A stretch of 7,103 bases of DNA. Source: Verrucomicrobiota bacterium (lineage in GTDB: Bacteria > Verrucomicrobiota > Verrucomicrobiia > Methylacidiphilales > Verrucolacustridaceae). A program made the position numbers and the translations under genes. Under the pieces are notes generated by a model that was given only the letters and a program-made list of their open reading frames with translations, did not search any database and was not told the DNA's origin. The stretch covers positions 1 through 7,103 of the forward strand of contig RGGS01000062.1 in NCBI GenBank assembly GCA_010024525.1, written 5' to 3'. Shown here piece by piece: positions 1-5,726 of this stretch (position 1 is the stretch's first letter; every line of letters begins with the position of its first letter).

Positions 1-247
1 GGGTATGCATCCCGGTCATCAATGCCGCCCGGGTCACACTGCAAATAGGATTCACATAAAACCTGTCCAAGCGAACCCCCTCGTCAGCCAAGCGATTTAG
101 GTTGGGAGTTTTGACCTCAGGATTATTCCAGCCGATGTCACCCCATCCCTCATCATCTGAGACGATGATCACAACATTCGGTCTGTTCTCCGCCTGCAGG
201 CAGAAGCTGAAAAATAGGAGCGCCGTATACAACCAACGTAGCTTCAT
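1..247 (-). CDS. Secreted type I sulfatase, N-terminal part (cut by window edge)
   Basis: The gene starts at ATG 247-245 and runs off the left edge, leaving the first 82 residues. Residues 1-19 look like a Sec signal peptide (MKLRW, then a hydrophobic run ending FCLQA before ENRPN). The mature start RPNVVIIVSDDEGWGD is the usual N-terminal strand of alkaline-phosphatase-fold sulfatases, with D31 and D32 as predicted metal ligands. TPNLNRLADEG and the active-site segment CSVTRAALMTG follow. C69 would be converted to formylglycine, and R73 is the conserved Arg. The third position of the CxPxR motif is Val (V71) rather than the usual Pro or Ala. The family hydrolyses sulfate esters, often on polysaccharides, but the substrate cannot be told from this fragment. 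The start overlaps the stop of the upstream YHYH gene as ATGA, so translation is probably coupled. No Shine-Dalgarno sequence is seen. Family assignment is firm; the role is unknown. Confidence 0.9.
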   Translation of the reverse strand, partial: MKLRWLYTALLFFSFCLQAENRPNVVIIVSDDEGWGDIGWNNPEVKTPNLNRLADEGVRLDRFYVNPICSVTRAALMTGMHT

Positions 248-1641
248 GGCTGATGGGGAGGCGGGGGTGACCTCTTGGAGCCTTGATCAGATCCCCCGGC
301 ATACTTTTCCCACATTCTCATCGCGGTATCTTTCAGCTCCTGCAGAGAGATCGCCCCATCCTGGTCGGCATCCACCTCCGCAAAATGCTGGCGAATGAAT
401 CCCGCCATCGCGCTATGCACGCCTCTTTCATTAGCCTCCTTCTCGGTGATCTTGCCGTCATCATTCCCATCGTACCCTTCAAAGACCTTTCTCACTTCTG
501 CCATCATTTCTTCTTGCGAGAGTTTGCCGTTGCGGTCCGAATCCATCTCCGAAAGATGATTTTCGATCCACGGTTTTCGATTCGGATCATTTTCCCGAGA
601 AGGCCCCCGCCCCCCTTTTTCATTTCCCTTGGGTCCATCGGGAGGCCGATCCCCGGTTGCCTTTCCCTGGCGTCCCTGAACTCCGGTCTGTTCTCGGGTT
701 GTTCCATCCGGATTGGTGAAAGAAAATTGAACCTGCCGGTTGCCAAACACCTGATAGGCAACCGACCCTTTCCTCCCCCCTTGCACAAACTCCACCCGAT
801 ACCTGTTCTGCTCCGGAGATGACTCAAACCCGGTGATCTTGGCTCCAGGCAAAGGGGATGTTGCCTCCCGGACAGGTGTGGCGTTGGGTTGGGGTTCCAC
901 CCCACCGCCCCGGACTGAGACCTGCCCGTGAAAACCTCCGTTGATATAGGGGTAACTTTTACTCGCGTGGTAATGATACTCCCCCGTGGCATTGGTATGG
1001 CCGTGAAACAAGTCGAGACCCGTGACCGCACTGCCGTCCGGTTCGTTGAACCCGTAGATGGGATATCCATCCAGCGCATAAGCTAAGGGGAGGTTGGACC
1101 CCAACTTCTCAGCCAAATGCCAAGGAGCCACATGGTAGTGATAGTCATCCGCCCGACCGGCATGGCCCCCATACTGATCCAGCTCGCCCGCCAAGAAGGT
1201 GTCGGTCTTGCCATCATTTTTGATCGGATTGAAAATGGGAATTCCATTGGCTGCCACGGCGATGGCCCCGCGAAAGAAGTTGGTCTTGGCCGACATCCCC
1301 TCGGCAGCGGGAACAGGATGCAGGGGAATCGACCAGGCGTTTTTCCCGTAATACGACTGGGGCAAGGGCACCTGCTGTTGCCAGGCGGTAATGCCAATCA
1401 TCATGGGGTGCGCCGGCATGCCATCCGAACCCACATAGAGGTATTTTTCATCCCAATCCAGCAGGACCGATTCCGGAAATTTAAGAAAAGGTTCCGCCGC
1501 CTTGGGCGCCGCATCTTTGTGCGCCACCGCCTGCCTTTTCATTTCCTGATAATCCGCCTCCTCAATCAAATGGGCTTGCACCCCCGCCCCGCCGAAAACC
1601 AAAACCAAGACCAAGACCCCCAATGTCGGAGCGAATCTCAC
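244..1641 (-). CDS. Secreted YHYH-domain protein with three C-terminal EF-hands
   Basis: A 465-residue exported protein. Residues 1-23 form a signal peptide (MRFAPT, hydrophobic run, likely cut after GVQA). Residues about 70-240 form the YHYH domain, with two YHYH motifs at 167-170 and 222-225 plus LAYALDGYPIYGF between them and a His-rich LFHGHTNATG stretch. A Gly/Pro/charged linker follows (about 320-355), then three canonical EF-hand loops at 367-378 (DSDRNGKLSQEE), 391-402 (DGNDDGKITEKE) and 424-435 (DADQDGAISLQE), so calcium binding is expected. The tail is Pro-rich. The function of the YHYH family is not established; its conserved His/Tyr clusters could bind metal, which is inference. 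The start is GTG 1641-1639, overlapping the preceding stop as GTGA. GAGGAGG on the minus strand lies 12 nt upstream, a strong though distant Shine-Dalgarno match. The stop overlaps the sulfatase start as ATGA. Confidence 0.9.
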   Translation of the reverse strand: MRFAPTLGVLVLVLVFGGAGVQAHLIEEADYQEMKRQAVAHKDAAPKAAEPFLKFPESVLLDWDEKYLYVGSDGMPAHPMMIGITAWQQQVPLPQSYYGKNAWSIPLHPVPAAEGMSAKTNFFRGAIAVAANGIPIFNPIKNDGKTDTFLAGELDQYGGHAGRADDYHYHVAPWHLAEKLGSNLPLAYALDGYPIYGFNEPDGSAVTGLDLFHGHTNATGEYHYHASKSYPYINGGFHGQVSVRGGGVEPQPNATPVREATSPLPGAKITGFESSPEQNRYRVEFVQGGRKGSVAYQVFGNRQVQFSFTNPDGTTREQTGVQGRQGKATGDRPPDGPKGNEKGGRGPSRENDPNRKPWIENHLSEMDSDRNGKLSQEEMMAEVRKVFEGYDGNDDGKITEKEANERGVHSAMAGFIRQHFAEVDADQDGAISLQELKDTAMRMWEKYAGGSDQGSKRSPPPPHQP

Positions 1642-2726
1642 GGGGAAGGGGGGCCTCCTCCACCCTGCCCACCGGGGGAGGGCAAAGACTTTGCCTCCTC
1701 GCCGTCGATAAAACCGTCTCCATTGGTGTCATGCTGCGAGAAGTTGGCTTTCATCATGGGAGGAGCCTCATCCATCGAAATCTTTCCGTCTCCGTTTTTG
1801 TCAAACCGTTGCACGGGATTTCCCTTGGGTGTTTTGATGTCCCGACCAGCACCCCCGCTCCCTTGGTTCCGCCCCCCCCCGGGCCCTCCTCCCGGAGGAC
1901 CTCTTTGAAAACTTGGGTCGGGGGTGCCTTTCAGCTTCCTAGGATAAAAGGGAAACTCAGCCGTTGCCACGTAGTAATAGGTTCCCTCTGGATATTCCGG
2001 CGTTTTACCCACCCGGCCATTGGCTTCATCCAAATCGCCCGATCCGGCCGCAAATTCATAATCCCCTTCGTAGGTACCATCGTATACCCCCCCTGGACCG
2101 GCTGAGCCTCCAGGGCGGCTGCCACTTTTCAGCCGATAACTGGATTTATTTTCGGAGGTTTGGGCATAGATCGGAAAACCATCGGCCGCATAGCCGATGA
2201 GCTTGAGCTCGTTCCCGGATCCAAGATTCGACATCAAACCCGTCGGAATCCCGTGATAGTGATAGGCCCCGTTCGGCTGTACATGCGCATTGTTTTGATC
2301 CAAACCGAGACTCCTCTTTCCCCCGATCGCCTCCACGTGCCATCCGGAGGTTCGATCATTCTTCCAGTACTCCGCCGTGCCAGGGTCAAAGGGCACACCA
2401 TTGACCGCCACGCCGATGGCCTGCTGTTTGAGCTGGGTGAAAATTGCATTGGTCTTGGGATGAAGAGGCATTCGAAAGGTGTAATTTTGGGCTGCGGCGG
2501 GATTGGGACAGCCCGGCCCGGGGAATTGTCCGATTTCATGGTTTGGAACCCCGTTGGCCTTGATGATCCGATACTCCCCGTCGGTGGTGATGCTGACTTG
2601 AGGGGGAGGCAAATTGGGGGCGGTTCCTGCCGAGGTGTCGGGATCTCCCTCATGACCAGGATGGCCCCAAACCGTCCCAGCAACCAAAACAAGTCCACCC
2701 CCGATCATCGCGAAAATTGACCTCAT
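1638..2726 (-). CDS. Secreted YHYH-domain protein with two C-terminal EF-hands
   Basis: From ATG 2726-2724 this is 362 residues. The frame stays open to a TTG at 2792 that overlaps the SOUL stop as TTGA (384 residues). ATG 2726 is preferred because it gives a normal signal peptide (MRSIFAMIGGG... ending TVWG before HPGHEG), whereas the longer form puts 22 extra residues in front. In the 362-residue numbering the YHYH domain covers about 45-265: GAYHYHGIPTG has its YHYH at 155-158, LIGYAADGFPIYA follows, then GDLDEANGRVG and PEGTYYYVATAEFPFYPR. A Gly/Pro-rich linker (about 275-294, encoded by a G-run) leads to two canonical EF-hand loops at 309-320 (DKNGDGKISMDE) and 333-344 (DTNGDGFIDGEE). 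It belongs to a different YHYH subtype from its downstream neighbour, so the pair is not a simple recent duplication. It is likely periplasmic or extracellular; the biochemical role is unknown. Confidence 0.88.
   Translation of the reverse strand: MRSIFAMIGGGLVLVAGTVWGHPGHEGDPDTSAGTAPNLPPPQVSITTDGEYRIIKANGVPNHEIGQFPGPGCPNPAAAQNYTFRMPLHPKTNAIFTQLKQQAIGVAVNGVPFDPGTAEYWKNDRTSGWHVEAIGGKRSLGLDQNNAHVQPNGAYHYHGIPTGLMSNLGSGNELKLIGYAADGFPIYAQTSENKSSYRLKSGSRPGGSAGPGGVYDGTYEGDYEFAAGSGDLDEANGRVGKTPEYPEGTYYYVATAEFPFYPRKLKGTPDPSFQRGPPGGGPGGGRNQGSGGAGRDIKTPKGNPVQRFDKNGDGKISMDEAPPMMKANFSQHDTNGDGFIDGEEAKSLPSPGGQGGGGPPSP
1872..1880 (-). repeat. Run of nine G on the coding strand in the first YHYH gene
   Basis: The plus strand shows nine C in a row, encoding consecutive Gly codons in the Gly/Pro-rich linker between the YHYH domain and the EF-hands. 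A gain or loss of one base by slippage would change the frame just before both EF-hand loops and remove the normal stop that overlaps the next gene's GTG. Low-complexity GC-rich coding can also produce such runs by chance. Confidence 0.6.
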
Positions 2727-2732
2727 ATGAGG

Positions 2733-2741
2733 ATTAAACCA
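2733..2741 (-). promoter_or_regulatory. Possible extended -10 promoter before the first YHYH gene
   Basis: On the minus strand TGG plus TTTAAT (TTTAAT at 2738-2733, 5 of 6 to TATAAT) forms a TGn extended -10 element. It ends 6 nt before ATG 2726, so a transcript would start about at the ATG. There is no good -35 at 17 bp. It sits in an AT-richer pocket between the SOUL stop and this ATG, which supports an internal promoter within the operon and also the choice of ATG 2726. Confidence 0.3.
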
Positions 2742-2763
2742 CCGATTCAGGAAAAGGATGCGC

Positions 2764-2778
2764 AAAAAGTAACTTTTT
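2764..2778. repeat. 15-bp palindrome AAAAAGT-A-ACTTTTT
   Basis: Seven-base arms AAAAAGT and ACTTTTT are perfectly complementary around one central A. It lies 38-52 bp upstream of ATG 2726, just after the SOUL stop. The AT-only loopless form does not look like a GC-stemmed terminator. It could be an operator for a dimeric regulator or an UP-like AT element for the candidate promoter downstream. Confidence 0.4.
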
Positions 2779-2788
2779 ATTAGCCCGA

Positions 2789-3340
2789 TCAACTCCCTCG
2801 GTTACGCACGGGCAGATGAACCTCCGACCTCTTCAAAAACCAGATCATAAAAGGGCTGTTCCAATACACCGCATAGGCCTCCCCCACTGGCTCCCAGTCT
2901 TTCTGTTTTGTAAGCCACTCCCTTAACTTGGACTGATTCTCCTCAAAACTTTCCCGTGAGTACCCTCCCCTGATCCCGATCGAGGCCACTGTTCTTTTCT
3001 CCACCTCTTTTCTCTCCACCCCTCCCACCAAGTTCAGGTCCTCTCTCTTGGAGGACGCCGGATCGAGATAAAAAATCATCGACCCGGGCTGAATTCCCGC
3101 CTCCACGGGGGTGGTCATGGGAATCTGATTTCGCTGGATGGTTTCAAAAAGTTTTCGGAAAAGCCCGTTGTTTTCTCGGAAATAACCCCCGCCCGTTCGG
3201 GCCCTTAGAATCACCGCCGCCGGCAGGGTCTTGATCTCACAGACCCCCGGCTCCGTCATGGGATAAGCCTGCTCGTAAGCCATCAAATTCGATCCTAGCC
3301 CCAAACCCACCCCCACCAAGATTCCCAAATAAATTTTCAT
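2789..3340 (-). CDS. Secreted SOUL-family haem-binding-like protein
   Basis: A 183-residue protein with an N-terminal hydrophobic segment (residues 1-20, MKIYLGILVG then Gly/Leu-rich, ending near SNLMA), probably a signal peptide. The rest matches the SOUL/HEBP fold: YEQAYPMTEPGVCEIKTLPA at the start of the domain, GYFRENNGLFRKLFETIQ at about 52-69, the hallmark IPMTTPVE at 73-80, and near the C-terminus VYWNSPFMIWFLKRSEV at 158-174. Eukaryotic members bind haem or porphyrin. Bacterial members are poorly characterised, so haem binding here is inference; there is no CxxCH motif. The start ATG 3340-3338 overlaps the stop of the exoribonuclease gene as ATGA, with a GGGGAAGG Shine-Dalgarno-like stretch just upstream. 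It lies between a cytoplasmic nuclease and secreted YHYH proteins, so its operon gives no clear functional hint. Confidence 0.88.
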   Translation of the reverse strand: MKIYLGILVGVGLGLGSNLMAYEQAYPMTEPGVCEIKTLPAAVILRARTGGGYFRENNGLFRKLFETIQRNQIPMTTPVEAGIQPGSMIFYLDPASSKREDLNLVGGVERKEVEKRTVASIGIRGGYSRESFEENQSKLREWLTKQKDWEPVGEAYAVYWNSPFMIWFLKRSEVHLPVRNRGS

Positions 3341-4365
3341 GGGGAACCTTCCCCGGGTGGCACCACTTTTCCGCTCAAAGGCCAGGGCAAGGGTCCCTCC
3401 AGCGGACGATGAGCCTCCAAAAGACCGGACCCCTCCTCTTTCCCCCTTGCATAACTGAGACGCAACATCTCAATTTTCGCATCCATATTGTCGATATGGT
3501 GCAAGAGAAACGCCTCCGGAGTTTTCGGCGCAACCGGGGAACCAAACTCCTTCGTCCCGTGATGGGAAGCGATCAGGTGCAAGAGGTGATCCCGCAACTC
3601 CTCTGAGGCCGGCTTCAACTCCGACCACGATTTTCCCTCCGCCCCCTCTCCCTCCCGCCAAAGGGCATTCGCCACCTCAATGCCCAAAGAAATATGCCCG
3701 ATCAATTCCCCGCGCCGGCTGGCCACCGATCCAAATCCCCTCTCTCCGGTGTCATTTTCCCAAAGCTTTCCTAGATCATGAAAAATGACCCCAGCAGCCA
3801 GAAGGTCTCCGTCCACTTCCGAATAAAGCGGGGCCAAAACCTTGGCCACTTTCAACATCTGGGCCGTGTGATCCAGCAGCCCGCCCCTTCGAGCATGGTG
3901 GTTTTTGCGGGCTGCTGCTGCCCGTTTCCATTTCTCCGAAAACTTCTCCAAAGCCCTGAGACACACCCAGCGTAAACGTGGATCCTGCATGTCCCGGGCC
4001 CGCTGGAGACAGAAATCCCAGTGCCCCTCAATCTGCGCCCGACGCTCCTCTCCTCCAGCAAAAAAGGCCTCCACCTCCGCCGGTTTCAGCGCCCGGGCCG
4101 AAGGACCATCCACGTTCGGACCGTAATCACTCGGACCGAAAACCCCCGAGAGCTCAATGCACTCACCCACCTCACCCCCGGTGAAATACTCGTACGCCGG
4201 CGATCCGGAGAACATGTTGAGCGAGACACGCTCCGTCTCATCGGCCAGTTCCACCCGCAGAAAGGGTTTTCCGTTGCGGGCCGTCTGCTCCCGACGTCCC
4301 ACCCACTGGGCCCGAACGGAGCCTTTGACGGGAGTCGTCAGCTTGAGAAAATCCCGAAGGGTCAT
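3337..4365 (-). CDS. yhaM: YhaM-like 3'-5' exoribonuclease (OB-fold plus HD domain)
   Basis: A 342-residue cytoplasmic protein. The N-terminal part (about 10-95) is an OB-fold nucleic-acid-binding domain (VKGSVRAQWVGRREQTARNG... FLRVELADETERV). The C-terminal part is an HD phosphohydrolase domain with HHARRGGLLDHT at about 156-167, the metal-binding HD in VIFHDLGK (H196, D197), LIGHISLG (H224), ASHHGTKEFGSP (H268, H269) and the closing LHHIDNMDAK (about 288-297). This order and spacing match YhaM/CBF1-type nucleases, which degrade RNA and short oligonucleotides from the 3' end. The start ATG 4365-4363 gives the family-like MTLRDFLKL. A start at 4455 would add 30 atypical residues and overlap the upstream gene by 68 bp. 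The stop overlaps the SOUL start as ATGA. No clear ribosome-binding site is seen. Confidence 0.87.
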   Translation of the reverse strand: MTLRDFLKLTTPVKGSVRAQWVGRREQTARNGKPFLRVELADETERVSLNMFSGSPAYEYFTGGEVGECIELSGVFGPSDYGPNVDGPSARALKPAEVEAFFAGGEERRAQIEGHWDFCLQRARDMQDPRLRWVCLRALEKFSEKWKRAAAARKNHHARRGGLLDHTAQMLKVAKVLAPLYSEVDGDLLAAGVIFHDLGKLWENDTGERGFGSVASRRGELIGHISLGIEVANALWREGEGAEGKSWSELKPASEELRDHLLHLIASHHGTKEFGSPVAPKTPEAFLLHHIDNMDAKIEMLRLSYARGKEEGSGLLEAHRPLEGPLPWPLSGKVVPPGEGSP

Positions 4366-4387
4366 GCGAAAACCACGCCCGACCGAT

Positions 4388-4657
4388 TCAGGAAACTTTT
4401 CCTCCCGCGGGATGGCGACCGTTCTTGACCACAAGCCAGATGAGACCGCTCGCAACCGTAGCCGGCGCGGCCAGCATGAAGATCACGCTCCAACCAAAAC
4501 CCAACCCGGTCGAGTTTAGCCCGCTGGAGACCATCTTGGACCCGTTGGAGCCATCTGTTTTGGTAAAACTGTCCTTGCAGGTGGGGCACGCTTGTAAAGC
4601 TCCTCCCAGAGCCATGAGAAGCGTAAAACCCGCCGGGAGCATTTTTCTTCGAATCAT
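4388..4657 (-). CDS. Small exported membrane protein with CPTC motif
   Basis: An 89-residue protein that I do not recognise by name. From ATG 4657-4655, residues 1-23 form a signal-type sequence (MIRRKMLPAGF, hydrophobic, ending GALQA). The next residues are CPTCKDSF, a CxxC pair at C24 and C27 directly after the predicted cleavage point. LQAC is a weak lipobox (Gln at -2 is atypical), so C24 could be lipidated. After a polar stretch rich in Ser, Gly and Asn, one transmembrane helix spans about 55-77, followed by a short basic tail. The topology would put the CPTC outside the cytoplasm. The CxxC could be redox-active or bind metal; this is inference. Longer reading to a TTG at 4693 is possible but adds nothing signal-like, and ATG 4642 is another option. 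It is the first gene of the minus-strand block, 22 bp before the YhaM-like gene. Confidence 0.72.
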   Translation of the reverse strand: MIRRKMLPAGFTLLMALGGALQACPTCKDSFTKTDGSNGSKMVSSGLNSTGLGFGWSVIFMLAAPATVASGLIWLVVKNGRHPAGGKVS

Positions 4658-4664
4658 GGAAGAT

Positions 4665-4693
4665 ATCTTAATTCCTCGCACGAACCCCCGCAA
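4665..4693 (-). promoter_or_regulatory. Possible promoter for the minus-strand operon
   Basis: On the minus strand TTGCGG (4693-4688) and TAAGAT (4670-4665, 4 of 6 to TATAAT) are separated by exactly 17 bp. Initiation about 7 nt downstream would fall on the A of ATG 4657, giving a leaderless mRNA. The match is weak and was picked by eye, so it is only a candidate. Confidence 0.25.
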
Positions 4694-4710
4694 GACACCA
4701 TCGGCATCCC

Positions 4711-4739
4711 TCGACTCGTGCCCGATTGCGCCATAAAGT
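4711..4739 (+). promoter_or_regulatory. Possible promoter for nrnA
   Basis: TCGACT (4711-4716, 4 of 6 to TTGACA) and TAAAGT (4734-4739, 4 of 6 to TATAAT) are separated by 17 bp. The -10 box ends 9 nt before ATG 4749, so the transcript would have almost no leader. No Shine-Dalgarno sequence precedes this ATG (the bases are ACCTCTGT), which fits. The match is weak. Confidence 0.25.
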
Positions 4740-4748
4740 TACCTCTGT

Positions 4749-5726
4749 ATGGATGCTGACCTGACCCGCCAGATCATCGACCGCCTTGCCTCAGCCCAAG
4801 CCCCGGTTCTGCTGACTCATCTTCGTCCCGATGGGGATGCCTATGGCAGTTTGCTGGGATTGGGCCACGCCTTGAAGCACCAGGGGGCCAAACCCAAACT
4901 TTTTGTCGAGGGCGGTATGATCGACATGTACCGCTTTCTGCCTGGATCCGAACTGGTCCAAGACCTGCCGAACGCCATGCCTGAGACTGACTGCCTCATT
5001 GCCCTCGACACCTCCACCCGGGAACGCCTGGGGCAGAAGACTCTTTCCTGGACGAGACCCGTGGACTTGGTGATCGACCACCACATCAGCAATCCAGGTT
5101 ACGGGGTGATCAATCTGATCGTTGCGGAAATCCCTTCCACAACCGGAGTGCTCTTCAAACTCTTAGAATCCGCCGGTTGGAAAATCTCTCCCTCAACCGC
5201 CACCTGCCTCTTTACCGGGCTAACGACTGATACCGGCTCCTTCCGATACCGGGGAACCAATGCCGAAACTCTCCACATTGCGGCCAAAATGGTGGAGCTT
5301 GGTGCTGACCCATCCGAGATTGCCAAACAATGCTACCTATCTATTACTCATGAGCGCCATGCACTAAAGAGGCTAGTTTCTAATACTTTATCAATAAAGG
5401 ATGGCAAAAAATCGGCATTTTTAACCATTTTTCCTGAATTTTACACTGAAAGTGGCGCTAAAAGTGAAGACACAGAGGGAATAATTGAGGAAGTATCTAG
5501 CATTCAAGGAGTTGAGGTTGGATCCCTATTTGAATTCAATTCTGATGGTGGTTTAAGGGTCAGCTTACGGAGCAAAGGGAAAGTCGATGTGAATGCCATT
5601 GCTTCGGCTTTCGGAGGGGGCGGCCACAAGGCCGCTGCCGGCATCCGCTTCACCAAAGATGCGGAAAAAAACCGCGACCTCGTCCTCGCGGCCATTTCCC
5701 AAGCCATCGCTTCGCTGAAAAGTTAA
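4749..5726 (+). CDS. nrnA: DHH-family nanoRNase / pAp phosphatase
   Basis: A 325-residue protein with the complete DHH-DHHA1 layout. DHH domain (about 1-195): THLRPDGDAYGS at 23-34 (H24, D28 and D30 as metal ligands), IALDTS with D87, IDHHIS with the signature DHH at 110-112, and GLTTDTGSFRY with D161. DHHA1 domain (about 220-320): ending in the substrate-binding GGGGHKAAAG at 289-298. The family cleaves very short oligoribonucleotides left by other RNases and often dephosphorylates pAp. The length is normal. It usually sits between rbfA and truB; here truB does follow (192 bp away), but the upstream neighbour is a divergent operon, so nrnA is first in its unit. The segment coding for residues 198-277 has clearly different base and codon use from the rest of the gene, although the frame is intact. 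No Shine-Dalgarno sequence is seen. Confidence 0.92.
   Translation: MDADLTRQIIDRLASAQAPVLLTHLRPDGDAYGSLLGLGHALKHQGAKPKLFVEGGMIDMYRFLPGSELVQDLPNAMPETDCLIALDTSTRERLGQKTLSWTRPVDLVIDHHISNPGYGVINLIVAEIPSTTGVLFKLLESAGWKISPSTATCLFTGLTTDTGSFRYRGTNAETLHIAAKMVELGADPSEIAKQCYLSITHERHALKRLVSNTLSIKDGKKSAFLTIFPEFYTESGAKSEDTEGIIEEVSSIQGVEVGSLFEFNSDGGLRVSLRSKGKVDVNAIASAFGGGGHKAAAGIRFTKDAEKNRDLVLAAISQAIASLKS
5340..5579 (+). other. AT-rich segment with foreign-looking codon use inside nrnA
   Basis: Hand counts give 93 G+C in 240 bases at 5341-5580 (39%), against 31-34 per 60 bases (52-57%) just before and 38 per 60 (63%) just after. In the 80 codons from 5340, 23 end in G or C (29%), compared with 48 of the 80 preceding codons (60%). 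Codons such as TTA, CTA, ATA and GTA are concentrated here. The segment covers the linker and first half of the DHHA1 domain, and the edges are fairly sharp. It may be a recombined tract from a lower-GC relative or a segment with relaxed codon selection. Confidence 0.7.

Larger units (their letters stand above)
4658..4748. promoter_or_regulatory. Divergent intergenic region between CPTC-protein gene and nrnA
   Basis: These 91 bp separate two divergently transcribed units and must hold the start signals for both unless transcription enters from farther away. They contain a 10-bp perfect palindrome AAGATATCTT at 4660-4669, directly in front of the minus-strand ATG, and a weak sigma70-like match in each direction (listed separately). 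No riboswitch-like fold or ORF is visible. Confidence 0.5.

Noticed and set aside
1117..1908. 263-codon plus-strand open frame across both YHYH genes
   Set aside because: It spans the junction of two well-supported minus-strand genes and encodes low-complexity Pro-rich sequence without a domain.
2160..2720. 186-codon plus-strand open frame opposite the first YHYH gene
   Set aside because: Antisense shadow of a gene with clear YHYH motifs; no family resemblance.
2727..2792. TTG start at 2792 for the first YHYH protein
   Set aside because: It would place 22 residues ahead of a good signal peptide and has GAGGGAG with no spacing to the TTG; ATG 2726 is more plausible, although the TTGA overlap is noted.
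4366..4455. Longer start for the YhaM-like protein at 4455
   Set aside because: The extra 30 residues do not resemble the family N-terminus and would overlap the upstream gene by 68 bp.
5340..5579. AT-rich segment of nrnA as an inserted mobile element or intein
   Set aside because: The frame continues with normal DHHA1 sequence and total protein length is normal, so nothing has been added.
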